A stretch of DNA of 62,402 nucleotides from Mycobacterium colombiense (lineage in GTDB: Bacteria; Actinomycetota; Actinomycetes; Mycobacteriales; Mycobacteriaceae), in the NCBI RefSeq assembly GCF_001672755.1, contig NZ_LZKI01000131.1:1-62402 (forward strand). The letters run 5' to 3'. The notes beneath the pieces are model-generated. The model searched no databases. It worked only from the letters and a program-made list of their open reading frames with translations, and was not told the origin of the DNA. Below, in pieces: positions 26,023-35,661 of the stretch. Each line of letters starts with the position of its first letter. Positions within the stretch are counted from its first letter, which is position 1. The position numbers and the translations under genes were made by a program.

Positions 26023-26990
26023 CGGTCGATCCAGGCCATTTGCGCCTCGGCGTGGTGCCCTCCGACGGGCGGGGTGAGTCCATCGAGTCTGGCCAGTTGG
26101 TCGGCGGACAGTTCCACCGCGTCGGCACCGACGTTCTCTTCCAGGCGCGTGACACGCTTGGTTCCCGGAATGGGCACGATGTCAGGACCTTTCGCAAGCA
26201 GCCAGGCCAGGGCGACCTGAGCCGGCGTCGCGCCGACGTCCGCGCTGATGTCGCGCACCTCGTCCGCGCACCGCAGGTTGTGCTGAAAGTTGTCGTCGAA
26301 GAACCGCGGGTTGGTCTTGCGGTAGTCGGTATCGGGTAGCTCCCGGGTGGAGCGGATGGCGCCGGTGAGGAAGCCACGACCCAGCGGCGAATAGGCGACG
26401 AACCCGATCCCCAACTCGCGCAGCGCCGGCAGGATCTCGTCTTCTTGATCGCGTGTCCACAGCGAGTATTCCGATTGGACGGCCGTAACGGGGTGCACCG
26501 CGTGGGCGCGACGAATGGTGTCCACGCCGACTTCGGACAGGCCGATGTGCCGGATCTTCCCGGCGGCGACCAGCTCGGCCAGCGCACCGACCGTCTCTTC
26601 GATCGGGGTCTGGCGGTCGAGGCGGTGCTGGTAATACAGATCGATATGGTCGGTCGCCAACCGTTGCAGCGAACCGTCCACGGCGACGCGGATGCTGGCG
26701 GGGCTGCTGTCGAGGCCGTCGCGACCAGTGTGCGAAATCAGCCCGAATTTGGTTGCCAGGACTACTTGATCGCGTCGTCCCTGCAGGGCACGGGCCAGAA
26801 GTTCCTCGTTGACGTACGGGCCGTAGACCTCGGCGGTGTCGATCAGCGTGACACCCAGATCGATGGCGCGATGAACGGTGCGGATCGATTCGGCGTCGTC
26901 ACTGCCCGCGCCGGCATAGGCCACCGACATCCCCATCGCGCCCAATCCGAGGCGACCGACCTGCAATTCGGCGAGTTGAGCCAATTTCAT
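26019..26990 (-). CDS. aldo/keto reductase
   Basis: A 323-residue NADPH-dependent AKR of the YajO/PdxI-like bacterial group. The catalytic tetrad is visible: Asp and Tyr in DTAEVYG (residues ~52-58), Lys in LATKFGL, and His in YYQHRLD. NADP contacts lie in [16 protein letters not shown] near residue 285. ATG follows AGGAGA. It is monocistronic and divergent from the acyltransferase gene. Confidence 0.92.
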   Translation of the reverse strand: MKLAQLAELQVGRLGLGAMGMSVAYAGAGSDDAESIRTVHRAIDLGVTLIDTAEVYGPYVNEELLARALQGRRDQVVLATKFGLISHTGRDGLDSSPASIRVAVDGSLQRLATDHIDLYYQHRLDRQTPIEETVGALAELVAAGKIRHIGLSEVGVDTIRRAHAVHPVTAVQSEYSLWTRDQEDEILPALRELGIGFVAYSPLGRGFLTGAIRSTRELPDTDYRKTNPRFFDDNFQHNLRCADEVRDISADVGATPAQVALAWLLAKGPDIVPIPGTKRVTRLEENVGADAVELSADQLARLDGLTPPVGGHHAEAQMAWIDR

Positions 26991-27082
26991 GGGATGTCTC
27001 CTGTTCTACGGTTGCGCGAGACCCCGCTGAGTGCCGGACGGTACCGTGGCGCTGTGTATCGCGTCGAGCTTCCCCCGATCTG

Positions 27083-28417
27083 ATGGACCACGCAAACACC
27101 CCGCGGCCGGCCCGCAATCTGGCGGTCGACTACTACCGAGTGTCGGGCGTGGTGCTGATCGTGCTGGGACACTGGCTGGCCGGATCGGTGACCTACCACG
27201 ACGGGCAGTTCGGGCGGCAGAACCCGCTCGTCGACCTGCCCTGGACCCAGTGGCTGACGTGGCCCTTCCAGGCGGTGCCGGCGTTCTTCCTGGTTGCCGG
27301 CTACGCCGCCGCGGTGTCCTGGACCCATCGGCACGACACCGACGGGGTATCGCGTCGAACCTGGGTGCAGCACCGGTTGGCGCGGGTCCTCGGGCCGACG
27401 GCGGTGTACGTCGTGCTGGTGTCGCTGGTGGTGGTGGCGCTTGGCGCCTCCGGGGTGGCCGGCTCGGTGCTCGAGTACGCCGGCTGGGCGGTGGCGATGC
27501 ACCTGTGGTTCCTGGCCGTGTATCTGGTCGTGGTCTCACTGACGCCGATTGCGATTGCCGCACAACGCCGTTGGGGACTGCTGGTGCCCGGTGTGCTCGC
27601 GTTGGCCGTCGCGATGGTGGATGTCGCCCGGCTCGCCGGGCACGTGCCCTACCTCAACTGGGTGAACTATCTGCTGGGGTGGGGCACGCTGTATCAGCTC
27701 GGGATCGCCTGGCACGGCGGATCATTGGCCGGGCGCAGGCCCTGGATACTGGCCAGTGCTTCCGCATTGGCGCTGGCGCTGCTGGTTTGGCTCAAGATTT
27801 ATCCGGTCAGCATGATCGGCGTTCCCGGACAGACCATCGACAACACGACACCACCGACCGTGGCCCTGTTGGCGTTCGGGTGCGCCCAAACCGGAATCGC
27901 GATGGCGGTCGCGCCCGCGCTCAACCGTGCGCTACGCGCCATCCGCGTGGAGCGCGCGTTGTCGATCGCCAACAACAACATCATGGCCCTCTACCTGTGG
28001 CACATGATTCCCGTCGTGATCGTGGCGATTGTGGGTTATCCGGCCGGCCTGTTGCCGCAGCCACCCGAAGGTAGCGCGGACTGGTGGCTGGCCCGGCTGG
28101 AATGGGTGGTCATCCTGAGCGTCGTGACCGCGGTCGAAATGGTGCTGCTGTTTTGGGCGCGAAGGCTTTTCGCCGCTCCCCTGCCCCTGCTCGGTGTCTC
28201 GCTCACCGAGCGCTGGGCGGAGCCGGTGATGCTGGCGGGCGCAGCGATGGCGGCCTACGCGCTGTCCATGATTGCCGCCGAGGGCTTCGCTCCTGACGGG
28301 CGCTTTGCGTGGTTGACCGCAGTGATCTTCGCGGCCGGAGCGCTACTGGCGGCATTTCGCCCGGCGTCGCGCTCCGCAGCTCGTGCACAGGCGGCCCAGC
28401 AAGGCCGCGAGGCCTAA
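27083..28417 (+). CDS. membrane acyltransferase (acyltransferase 3 family)
   Basis: A 444-residue polytopic protein with about ten hydrophobic segments. Near the N-terminus DYYRVSGVVLIVLGHWL contains Arg and His ten residues apart, the canonical R-X10-H motif of acyltransferase 3 enzymes. A further membrane motif FFLVAGYAAAVSW follows. These proteins O-acylate cell-surface glycans, lipids or peptidoglycan. No SGNH extracellular domain is present. No clear ribosome site precedes ATG at 27083. Confidence 0.85.
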   Translation: MDHANTPRPARNLAVDYYRVSGVVLIVLGHWLAGSVTYHDGQFGRQNPLVDLPWTQWLTWPFQAVPAFFLVAGYAAAVSWTHRHDTDGVSRRTWVQHRLARVLGPTAVYVVLVSLVVVALGASGVAGSVLEYAGWAVAMHLWFLAVYLVVVSLTPIAIAAQRRWGLLVPGVLALAVAMVDVARLAGHVPYLNWVNYLLGWGTLYQLGIAWHGGSLAGRRPWILASASALALALLVWLKIYPVSMIGVPGQTIDNTTPPTVALLAFGCAQTGIAMAVAPALNRALRAIRVERALSIANNNIMALYLWHMIPVVIVAIVGYPAGLLPQPPEGSADWWLARLEWVVILSVVTAVEMVLLFWARRLFAAPLPLLGVSLTERWAEPVMLAGAAMAAYALSMIAAEGFAPDGRFAWLTAVIFAAGALLAAFRPASRSAARAQAAQQGREA

Positions 28418-28491
28418 CCCTGGCGCTAACAACCCTCGGGCCCGCCCGTGCCGCCAGGAAGCATTACGTCGGTGCGGTTGTTACGAAGGGC

Positions 28492-29361
28492 ATGACCGCG
28501 ACGGGTTTCCACGAGGGAGAACTGTCAATGCAGCGCCGAGCGGGTGTCGAAGCCGAGGCCGGACGGCTCGAGAGCATGCTTGACTCGTCGGATCTGTCCC
28601 GAGGCGCCGCCCGCTTTCTCGCGTCACAGCGGTTCGCCGCGCTGACCGGACGCGACCACAACGGCCTACTCTGGGTATCGCCGCTGGCCGCGCCACCGGG
28701 TTTTCTCCGCGGTGCAGAGGGTGTCCTGCACGTGTCTGCCTCTCCCCGTGACGGGGATCCCCTGCATGAGATCCAGATCGGTCAGCAGGTCGGACTGATC
28801 GCCATCGACTTCGCCACCCGCCGCAGGCTACGGATAAACGGCGAACTTGTCGGCGCTGACCACAAGAGCATGACCGTCCGCGTCGACCAGTCGTACGGCA
28901 ACTGCCCCAAGTACATTCACCGCCGCGCCATCGACGTCGCTAGTCTTGCTGCCCCTCCTTCGAAACGCGCGCAACGCGCAACGCTTCTCGGCCCGTCTGA
29001 TCGGGCAATGATCGCAACGTCCGACACGTTCTTCTTGGGCACAAGCCATCCCACCCGCGGCAGCGATGCCTCACACCGCGGCGGCCAACCCGGATTTGTC
29101 CGCGTCGACACACCGGACCGGCTCTGGTGGCCGGATTTTCCGGGGAACAACATGTTCAACAGCTACGGCAACCTGGCGGTCGACGACAAAGCCGCCTTGC
29201 TGTTCCTCGACTTCGATACCGGCGCCAGTTTGCAGATCAGCGGGACCGCGCACGTGCGGTGGACCACGCCCTGCGCGGCCGGTGATGATGGCGCTGTTGG
29301 AAGGAATGTCGCATTCTCGGTCGACGCCGTCGCAACGCTAGCCGGTCGGTCCGTCCAATAA
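28492..29361 (+). CDS. pyridoxamine 5'-phosphate oxidase-like FMN-binding protein
   Basis: A 289-residue protein with two PNPOx-like split-barrel regions. FHEGELSMQRRAGVE is the family opening, LTGRDHNGLLWVSPLA marks the first barrel, and DSYGN...YIHRR plus RLWWPDFPGNNMFNSYGNL the second. Relatives bind FMN or F420 and are poorly characterised. ATG at 28492 is chosen because this opening is the family N-terminus. It ends 60 bases before the convergent TetR gene. Confidence 0.8.
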   Translation: MTATGFHEGELSMQRRAGVEAEAGRLESMLDSSDLSRGAARFLASQRFAALTGRDHNGLLWVSPLAAPPGFLRGAEGVLHVSASPRDGDPLHEIQIGQQVGLIAIDFATRRRLRINGELVGADHKSMTVRVDQSYGNCPKYIHRRAIDVASLAAPPSKRAQRATLLGPSDRAMIATSDTFFLGTSHPTRGSDASHRGGQPGFVRVDTPDRLWWPDFPGNNMFNSYGNLAVDDKAALLFLDFDTGASLQISGTAHVRWTTPCAAGDDGAVGRNVAFSVDAVATLAGRSVQ

Positions 29362-29421
29362 GTAGCGATGTCCGTCGATATGCCTTGAGCCACAACGTGA
29401 TCGGGCGTCCGGTCACAATTG

Positions 29422-30072
29422 CTAAGCTTCGCCGAAGACACTGTCGGGCAACGGACGTCGACACACCGCACGCGCCTCGGCGGCACTGAGCCCGAACAGC
29501 CGCAGAACGCTCTCGGTGACAGTGTCGGCGGCGTGCGCGTCGTCGCGGTCCGGCTGATCCCGCAACAGGTTGCCCAGCCCCAGCAACGCACCCCCGGCCA
29601 TGGCGAGGGCGAGTTCGGGATCGTCCACGGTGAACCTGCCGGCCTCGACGCCCGCCTTGATGTCGCGCAGCGCGCGTGGCGCCAGCCCATCGGGCGAGGA
29701 CAACAGCGCCAACCCGTTGGCCAACAGAATCTGGCTCTCCTGCGGGCGTCGCCGGAAGAGCCGGCCGGTCAGCCGGAAACTGGTGGCGAACGTCTCGGCC
29801 GGGTCGTCGATGGAGTCGGTGAGCCGGTCCAGCATCGCCCCGTACGCGTCGAGTACGTCGGCGACGGCCGCGTCGAACAGCTGCTCCTTGCTGTCGAAGT
29901 GGTTGTAGAACGAACCCATCCCGACGTCGGCGGCCTGGGTGATCTCCAGGACCGGCACGTTGACCTTGCCCTCGGCGATCAGCCGTTGCGCGGCGCTGAC
30001 CAGCGCCGCTCGGGTGCGCTGCTTGCGCCGCGCCAAGCGGTTGGGCGTCTGACGGTCGGGCATTGCGCTCAT
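29422..30072 (-). CDS. TetR-family regulator of the ring-oxidation operon
   Basis: A 216-residue TetR protein with DNA-binding helices at residues ~15-60 (VLEITQAADVGMGSFYNHFDSKEQLF). It is divergent from the three-gene catabolic operon at 30172, with palindromic sites between them. The ligand is probably a pathway metabolite or CoA ester (inference from position). Met at 30072 or 30063 may be the start. Confidence 0.88.
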   Translation of the reverse strand: MSAMPDRQTPNRLARRKQRTRAALVSAAQRLIAEGKVNVPVLEITQAADVGMGSFYNHFDSKEQLFDAAVADVLDAYGAMLDRLTDSIDDPAETFATSFRLTGRLFRRRPQESQILLANGLALLSSPDGLAPRALRDIKAGVEAGRFTVDDPELALAMAGGALLGLGNLLRDQPDRDDAHAADTVTESVLRLFGLSAAEARAVCRRPLPDSVFGEA

Positions 30073-30137
30073 CTTCAGCAGTATGCATCAGTTATGAGGA
30101 TTCCGTCAGAAACCTTGACTGAACGTTGACTCGTATG

Positions 30138-30151
30138 TGACGATTTCGTCA
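30138..30151. promoter_or_regulatory. TGACGA-TT-TCGTCA operator
   Basis: A perfect 6+2+6 palindrome 21 bases before the operon's first ATG and 66 bases before the divergent tetR start. Related GTCAG/TTGACT half-sites fill 30105-30135. Confidence 0.6.
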
Positions 30152-30171
30152 GTTAGTTTGGGAGACGGCTG

Positions 30172-31302
30172 ATGAATCTGACCAACAGCGCCCCGCGGGG
30201 TGCGCACAGCCCGCAGGGTGCGCTACCCGGCGAGCACCCCGGCCGGTCGCGCGACCCGGTGATCAAAATCGTCGACATCGCCTGGCTGGTGTTCGAGCGA
30301 CCGGACCTGACACGCGCCGAGACATTCGCGCGGGCCTTCGGTTTTCAGACGGCCCAGCGCACCCCGGACGAAGTGCAGTTGCGTGGCACGCTGCCCGGCG
30401 GACCGTGCCTCATCCTTCGTCGCGGACACAGGCGACGCTTCGCCGGGGTGGCGTTCCGCGCCTGCGACGAGGCGGACGTGTTGAGGTTGGCCGATGCCCA
30501 CGGCGCTCGCACGCGGCCGCTTCCCGACGCCATCGGTGGCATCGCGGTCGACCTGGTCGACCCCAGCGGGACACCGGTAAGCGTTGCCGCCGGCATGATC
30601 GAGCTACCGCAACTATCCGCGCAGCAACCTCTTTCGCTCAATTACGGAGCAGACCCGCAGCGCCTCAACGAAACCCAGCGTCCGCCGCGGGCACCCGCCC
30701 GCGTGTTGCGTCTGGGCCATCTGGTCATGCAGTCGACGAAGTACCTCGAGGCGCTGAACTGGTACCTGGACAACCTGGGGATGATCGTCAGCGACTTCTT
30801 GCACTTCCCCGGCCAGCGCGACCGGGGACCGACGATGAGCTTCATCCGCTGCGATCGAGGCCTCACCCCGGCCGACCATCACACGCTCGCGTTGGCGCTG
30901 GGTCCGGCCAACCGCTACATCCACTCGGCGTATCAGGTCAGCGACCTCGACGCCCTGGCCGCCGGCGGCGAATACCTGCGCGAGCGTGGATATTTCCGGT
31001 CCTGGGGAATCGGCAGACACATTCAGGGCAGCCAGATATTCGACTACTGGCGCGATCCCGACGGCTACCTGTTCGAGCACTTCACCGACGGCGACCTCTT
31101 CGACAACACCCTCGACCCCGGATGGGCACCGTTCAGCGCCTCCGGATTGGCCCAATGGGGGCCCGCGGCGAGCAGGGACTTCCTCGGCACGGACCTCAAA
31201 TCTGCTCGACACGAACTGGTTTCGATCGCCACCGCACTGCGCACACGCAACGAATTCGATATCGGCCGCCTGGCCGGACTACTGAAAGTGCCTACCTCAT
31301 GA
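30172..31302 (+). CDS. VOC-family extradiol dioxygenase-like protein
   Basis: A 376-residue protein with two vicinal-oxygen-chelate modules. The N-terminal one (residues ~22-140) lacks obvious ligands. The C-terminal one (residues ~180-330) has His in RLGHLVMQSTKYLEALNWY, His in DHHTLALALG, and Glu in DGYLFEHFTDGD, matching the 2-His-1-Glu iron site of extradiol ring-cleaving dioxygenases. It starts the operon with FAH-family and FAD monooxygenase genes. The substrate is probably a catecholic compound. Confidence 0.85.
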   Translation: MNLTNSAPRGAHSPQGALPGEHPGRSRDPVIKIVDIAWLVFERPDLTRAETFARAFGFQTAQRTPDEVQLRGTLPGGPCLILRRGHRRRFAGVAFRACDEADVLRLADAHGARTRPLPDAIGGIAVDLVDPSGTPVSVAAGMIELPQLSAQQPLSLNYGADPQRLNETQRPPRAPARVLRLGHLVMQSTKYLEALNWYLDNLGMIVSDFLHFPGQRDRGPTMSFIRCDRGLTPADHHTLALALGPANRYIHSAYQVSDLDALAAGGEYLRERGYFRSWGIGRHIQGSQIFDYWRDPDGYLFEHFTDGDLFDNTLDPGWAPFSASGLAQWGPAASRDFLGTDLKSARHELVSIATALRTRNEFDIGRLAGLLKVPTS

Positions 31303-32237
31303 CCGTTTCCGTCCTGCACACCGCCGATGCCTGGTGGCTCAAAACCGCGAACGGTGCCGCAAAGATCGACACCGCCGCCACCAGCACCGCCGGGCTGCTT
31401 GCCGACCGGGCCGCTGTCGACGCGGCGGCCAACAGTACCGACATCGTGGAGCTCGACCGTCTACGATTGGTCTCGCCGGTGACCAGGCCGTGCCGGGTGA
31501 TCGCCCAGATGACCAACTTCGAGTCGCACGTCAAGGACGCGGGCATGGACCCGTCGTCGGTTCCACTGACCTTCTTCCGCAAGGCGTCCGCGTCGATCAA
31601 CGGCCCGTTCGACGACATCGTCAAACCGGCACACGTCAGGCTCCTCGACTACGAGGTGGAGATCGGGCTGGTGATCGGGCGCACGATCCCGGTCGGCACC
31701 ACCGTCTGCGATGCCGACCTCGGCGACCTCATCGCCGGGCTGGTCGTCACCAACGACGTCTCGGCGCGCGATGTCCAGCTTCCCCAGACCCAGTTCTACG
31801 AGGCCAAGTCGTATCCGACGTTCACCCCGGTGGGCCCGGAGCTGGTGCTGCTCAGCGCGGACGAACTCAAGCGGTTCGGCGACCTGCGGCTGCGGTTGAG
31901 CGTCAACGGCGACGAGCGCCAGAACGCGCTCGTCGACCCCGACATGCTCTACCGGCCGCTGCAGGCCCTGCAGTCACTCACCCAGTTTCAGGAACTCGCG
32001 CCCGGCGACCTGGTGCTCACCGGAACCCCGGCTGGAACCGCATTGAGCGCTCCGCCGAAGCCGCTGCAGATCATCGGAAACCTGTTGCCGCCCAACCTCA
32101 AGTGGAAGGTGTTCTTCTCACGCCAGGCCGACAACACGAACTACCTGCAAGACGGTGACATCGTGGAGGCTTCGATCGGCACCGACGACGGTGCCATCGA
32201 TCTCGGAACACAGCGCGCCACAGTACGATTCGCGTGA
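31299..32237 (+). CDS. fumarylacetoacetate hydrolase family protein
   Basis: A 312-residue FAH-family enzyme. The metal-binding signature is DYEVEIGLVIG (residues ~112-122), followed by TNDVSARDVQ and GDLVLTGTPAGTA. Such enzymes hydrolyse or decarboxylate the acids released by ring fission, as in homoprotocatechuate or hydroxyphenylpropionate pathways. ATGA overlap with the dioxygenase gene and GTGA overlap with the next gene make all three coupled. Confidence 0.9.
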   Translation: MTVSVLHTADAWWLKTANGAAKIDTAATSTAGLLADRAAVDAAANSTDIVELDRLRLVSPVTRPCRVIAQMTNFESHVKDAGMDPSSVPLTFFRKASASINGPFDDIVKPAHVRLLDYEVEIGLVIGRTIPVGTTVCDADLGDLIAGLVVTNDVSARDVQLPQTQFYEAKSYPTFTPVGPELVLLSADELKRFGDLRLRLSVNGDERQNALVDPDMLYRPLQALQSLTQFQELAPGDLVLTGTPAGTALSAPPKPLQIIGNLLPPNLKWKVFFSRQADNTNYLQDGDIVEASIGTDDGAIDLGTQRATVRFA

Positions 32238-33754
32238 GCGACGGAGACGGTCGGCGCCGCTCGGTTGTCATAGTCGGCGCCGGACCGACGGGCATCACCG
32301 CCGCGACCCTGCTGGCGCAACACGACGTGGATTGCCTGGTGCTCGATCGTTGGCCCGCCGTGTACCCGCAGCCGCGGGCCGTGCACCTGGACGACGAGGT
32401 CTATCGCGTCCTCGCCCGTCTTGGCATCGCCGACGAGTTCGCGTCGATCTCCAGGCCCACGCTCGGGCTACGGTTGCTGGGAGCGGATTTCGGTGTCCTC
32501 GCCCAGTTCAACCGCGACCAATCGCGCGTCGCGAACGGCTTCCCGCAGGCCAACATGTTCGACCAGCCGGAGCTGGAGGCGCTGCTGCGCGCCAACCTCA
32601 AGCGCTACCCCAACGCACGGTTGCGCGGCAACGCCGAGGTCACCGAGATCACCGACGGCGCCGACGGCATCCGTGTCACGTTCACCGACCGCTCCGACGG
32701 TCACGTGGACCACGTGGACACCGACTATGTGCTGGGATGCGACGGCGCCAACAGCATGGTGCGCGAGCACATCGATGCCACGATGCGGGACTTGAACTTC
32801 GAACAGCGCTGGCTGGTCGTCGATGTCGCCACCGATGCCGATCTAGCCCAGTGGGAGGGCGTGCACCAGGTATGCGACCCTGCCCGCGCCGCAACCTACA
32901 TGCGCATCGGAGATGCACGCTACCGATGGGAATTTCAACTGCTGGCCGACGAAAACGCCGATCAATTCGGCACATTGGATGCAGTACGGCCGTTGATCAC
33001 ACCCTGGACGGCAACGGTGGCCGACAGCGAGCTGACCCTGCTGCGCGTCGCGGAGTACACCTTTCGCGCTCAGATCGCCGATCGCTGGCGCCGAGGCAAC
33101 GTGTTCCTTCTCGGCGACGCGGCGCACCTCACTCCCCCGTTCATCGGCCAGGGTATGGGAGCAGGGGTTCGGGATGCAGTCAACCTGGCGTGGAAGCTCG
33201 CCGCGGTCCAGCACGGCACCATGGGTGCGGACGTTCTGGACAGCTACGAACAGGAACGCGCGCCGCATACCCGACAGATGATCCGCTTGGCATTGGGCGT
33301 CGGCTGGGCGATGACCGGCGGTGGTCGCGTGGGCGACGCGGCCCGCCGGCTGGTGTTGCCGCGGCTGCGCTTCATCCCGGGCCTGCGCCACCGGATCGTC
33401 GATTCCACGACCCCGCCGCTGCATTGCTCTGCGCTGGTGTGCAATTCGCGCGGGCTCGCCGGCAGGCTCTGCCCGAATCCCTTGCTGCGCGATGGCCGGC
33501 GCCTGGATGATGCGCTCGGCGCGGGTTTCGCGCTGATCACCACGGTTCGCCCGGCGGCCGCCGACGAAGCGTCCCTGCGGCGCCGCGGCGTCGTCATCCT
33601 GGTCGCCCAGCCCGGCGATGACCTGGCGACGTGGTTGCGCCGCGGGCGCGCCGACGCCGCCGTGGTGCGCCCCGACCGGACCGTCGCAGGGGCCGGACGC
33701 GACGTTGCGGCGTTGTGCGCGTGGATAACCGGAGTGCTACGCGAACGGCGGTGA
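32234..33754 (+). CDS. FAD-dependent aromatic monooxygenase (MhpA/PheA type)
   Basis: A 506-residue class A flavoprotein hydroxylase. GAGPTG (residues ~15-20) binds FAD, DYVLGCDGANSMVRE gives the DG motif, and GDAAHLTPPFIGQGMGAGVRDAVNL the second FAD signature. A thioredoxin-like C-terminal domain follows. It resembles 3-(3-hydroxyphenyl)propionate hydroxylase. Together with the preceding two genes it would provide hydroxylation, ring cleavage and hydrolysis of a phenolic substrate. The start is GTG overlapping the preceding stop. Confidence 0.9.
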   Translation: MSDGDGRRRSVVIVGAGPTGITAATLLAQHDVDCLVLDRWPAVYPQPRAVHLDDEVYRVLARLGIADEFASISRPTLGLRLLGADFGVLAQFNRDQSRVANGFPQANMFDQPELEALLRANLKRYPNARLRGNAEVTEITDGADGIRVTFTDRSDGHVDHVDTDYVLGCDGANSMVREHIDATMRDLNFEQRWLVVDVATDADLAQWEGVHQVCDPARAATYMRIGDARYRWEFQLLADENADQFGTLDAVRPLITPWTATVADSELTLLRVAEYTFRAQIADRWRRGNVFLLGDAAHLTPPFIGQGMGAGVRDAVNLAWKLAAVQHGTMGADVLDSYEQERAPHTRQMIRLALGVGWAMTGGGRVGDAARRLVLPRLRFIPGLRHRIVDSTTPPLHCSALVCNSRGLAGRLCPNPLLRDGRRLDDALGAGFALITTVRPAAADEASLRRRGVVILVAQPGDDLATWLRRGRADAAVVRPDRTVAGAGRDVAALCAWITGVLRERR

Positions 33755-33759
33755 CGGGC

Positions 33760-34647
33760 CTATTTGGAGGGCGGCCGAGCGACGATGACCGGCACCCGGA
33801 CCGAGTGCAGGACCGCGTTGCTGACCGAGCCCAATAGCATCCTGCTCAGCCCACCCCGACCATGACTGCCGACGACCACCAGCTGCGCAGCATCCGCATT
33901 GTCGATGAGGTGCCGCGCCGCCCGATCCCGGGCGACGAAGCGATGGATGGAGACGTCGGGATAGCGTTCTTGCCAGCCCGCCAGGCTCTCGGCCAGGCTG
34001 CGTTGCGCTTCGCCTTCGACTGCCGGCCAGTCGATGTCGAAAACCTCGACCACCGCGGCGTCACTCCATGCGTGAATGGCCACCAGGTCCGTACCGCGAC
34101 GCGAAGCCTCGTCGAAGGCGATTTCCGTCGCGAGCTCGGACGCCGGTGAGCCGTCGGTGCCCAACAGGACGTAACCATTCCGCGGATCCGGCAGCTCACC
34201 GTCCCGGACGACCGCGACCGGACAATTCGCGTGCCGCACCACGGCCGAGCTCACCGACCCGAGCAGACCACGTGCCAACAGCCCGCGCCCGGAGCTGCCC
34301 ATGACGATCATCTCCGCCGCATCCGACATCTTCAGCAGGGCCGGCACCGGGGGCGAATACACGAGTTTCCTGCCGATGGGCACCGCGCGGTCGGCCCGCA
34401 CCACGTCTTCGGCGATTTTCGTCGCGTGCATGATCGCCTTTTTGCCTTCGTCTTCCAGGCTGGTGACGAGGGATTCGGGGTACGGAACCGGCGGGAACGT
34501 TGCGGTGGGAGTCGACACCGCGTGGACGACGGTCAGCGGGATGTTTCTCATCGCCGCCTCCCGGGCCGCCCAGGCCGCGGCGGCAGTTGACGCCGGCGAA
34601 CCGTCGACCGCGACGACGATACCGAGTTCTTTGACGGGTGCGGACAT
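33760..34647 (-). CDS. tandem universal stress protein
   Basis: A 295-residue two-domain USP, a paralogue of the gene at 19175. ATP-binding patterns GSSGRGLLARGLLGSVSS and GSHGRGGLSRMLLGSVSN end the two domains, and each starts with DGSPAS. A DosR-type box lies 51-70 bases upstream. Its 3' end is six bases from the convergent monooxygenase gene. Role: ATP-linked dormancy or stress protein, as inferred from Rv2623-type homologues. Confidence 0.92.
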   Translation of the reverse strand: MSAPVKELGIVVAVDGSPASTAAAAWAAREAAMRNIPLTVVHAVSTPTATFPPVPYPESLVTSLEDEGKKAIMHATKIAEDVVRADRAVPIGRKLVYSPPVPALLKMSDAAEMIVMGSSGRGLLARGLLGSVSSAVVRHANCPVAVVRDGELPDPRNGYVLLGTDGSPASELATEIAFDEASRRGTDLVAIHAWSDAAVVEVFDIDWPAVEGEAQRSLAESLAGWQERYPDVSIHRFVARDRAARHLIDNADAAQLVVVGSHGRGGLSRMLLGSVSNAVLHSVRVPVIVARPPSK

Positions 34648-34697
34648 TACGTTCTCCCTCCATCGTCACCCACGCTATCCGAGGAGGGCGTGTCAGT

Positions 34698-34717
34698 CGT
34701 GGGGCTTTAGTCCTCAA
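34698..34717 (-). promoter_or_regulatory. DosR-type box upstream of the stress protein
   Basis: The minus strand reads TTGAGGACTAAAGCCCCACG: GGACTAAAG-N-CCC keeps the central DosR core including ACTAAAG. It is about 50 bases from the start codon. Confidence 0.7.
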
Positions 34718-34746
34718 CCGTCGGGCCGGAGGTCTCCCGTCGCCGG

Positions 34747-35661
34747 CTAGATCTCGCGGCGTTGCAGTTGCGCGATGATCCAGAACGGCAACGCCACGAA
34801 CACGGTGCCGCCGATGAGGTTGCCCAGCGTGGTGGTGCCGATGTTGGTGAGCAGACCGTGTTGACCGAAACCCCAACCGACAGTGCCGCGCGGTGCGACC
34901 GGGTGAAAGAGGTTGAGCAGCAAAGGAAGACCGAGAAATCCGACATTGGCGATCACGTGCTGGGTGCCGCCGATGACGAAGGCGAACGGCCCGTAGAACG
35001 CGAACGCCATCCGGGCCACGTCACTGCGGGCCTTGAAGAACATGCACATCGAGGTCTGCAGGAACCACGTGCAAACGACGGCGAGCAGCAGTGCCGTCCA
35101 GAAGGGCTGGCCGGCCTTCAGCGTGCCGACGGTCGCGGCTCGCTCGGCGAACGCGCCCAGGTAGGGGCCGCCGGCCGCGGCGCACACCGTGACGAACACC
35201 AGCGCGCCGAGAATGTTGCCGATGAGTCCGACGGTGACCAACACGATGTAGCCGCGCACGCTCAGCGTGCGCTTGAGCACGGCGAGAAAGCCGGCGGCCA
35301 TGTCCGCGGTGATCAGTGACATGGCCGACACCAGGATGAGGACGAAAGACATCCCGAAGGCCAGGCCCATCAAAAGGCTTGCCACACCAGGGGTCTTGAC
35401 CCCGGTGCTCACCACCAGCGACAGCAGGGCGCCGAACGCCACCATCACACCGCCCACCAACGAGCGCATCAGGAATGCCCAGGGGTGCGCGGCCTTTTCC
35501 ACCGCCATGGCCGCCACCCGATCCACCATCGCGCCCACCGACAGCGGCTCGAACGGATCCTCGGGCGGGCCGCTTGCCCTGACGCCCGATGGGAACGCGG
35601 TCACGTTATCCGCGACCGCGGCATCGCTTTTCAGCTGCGGCGCTTGCGCGTTGATCGTCAT
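34747..35661 (-). CDS. formate/nitrite transporter family channel
   Basis: A 304-residue FNT channel with about six membrane helices. The central-pore His lies in GGTQHVIANVGFLG (residue ~241), the position of FocA His209. Members carry formate, nitrite, hydrosulfide or lactate. A ~65-residue soluble N-terminus precedes helix 1. ATG overlaps the anti-sigma stop by four bases (ATGA). It is the last gene of the osmC-ECF operon. Confidence 0.9.
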   Translation of the reverse strand: MTINAQAPQLKSDAAVADNVTAFPSGVRASGPPEDPFEPLSVGAMVDRVAAMAVEKAAHPWAFLMRSLVGGVMVAFGALLSLVVSTGVKTPGVASLLMGLAFGMSFVLILVSAMSLITADMAAGFLAVLKRTLSVRGYIVLVTVGLIGNILGALVFVTVCAAAGGPYLGAFAERAATVGTLKAGQPFWTALLLAVVCTWFLQTSMCMFFKARSDVARMAFAFYGPFAFVIGGTQHVIANVGFLGLPLLLNLFHPVAPRGTVGWGFGQHGLLTNIGTTTLGNLIGGTVFVALPFWIIAQLQRREI

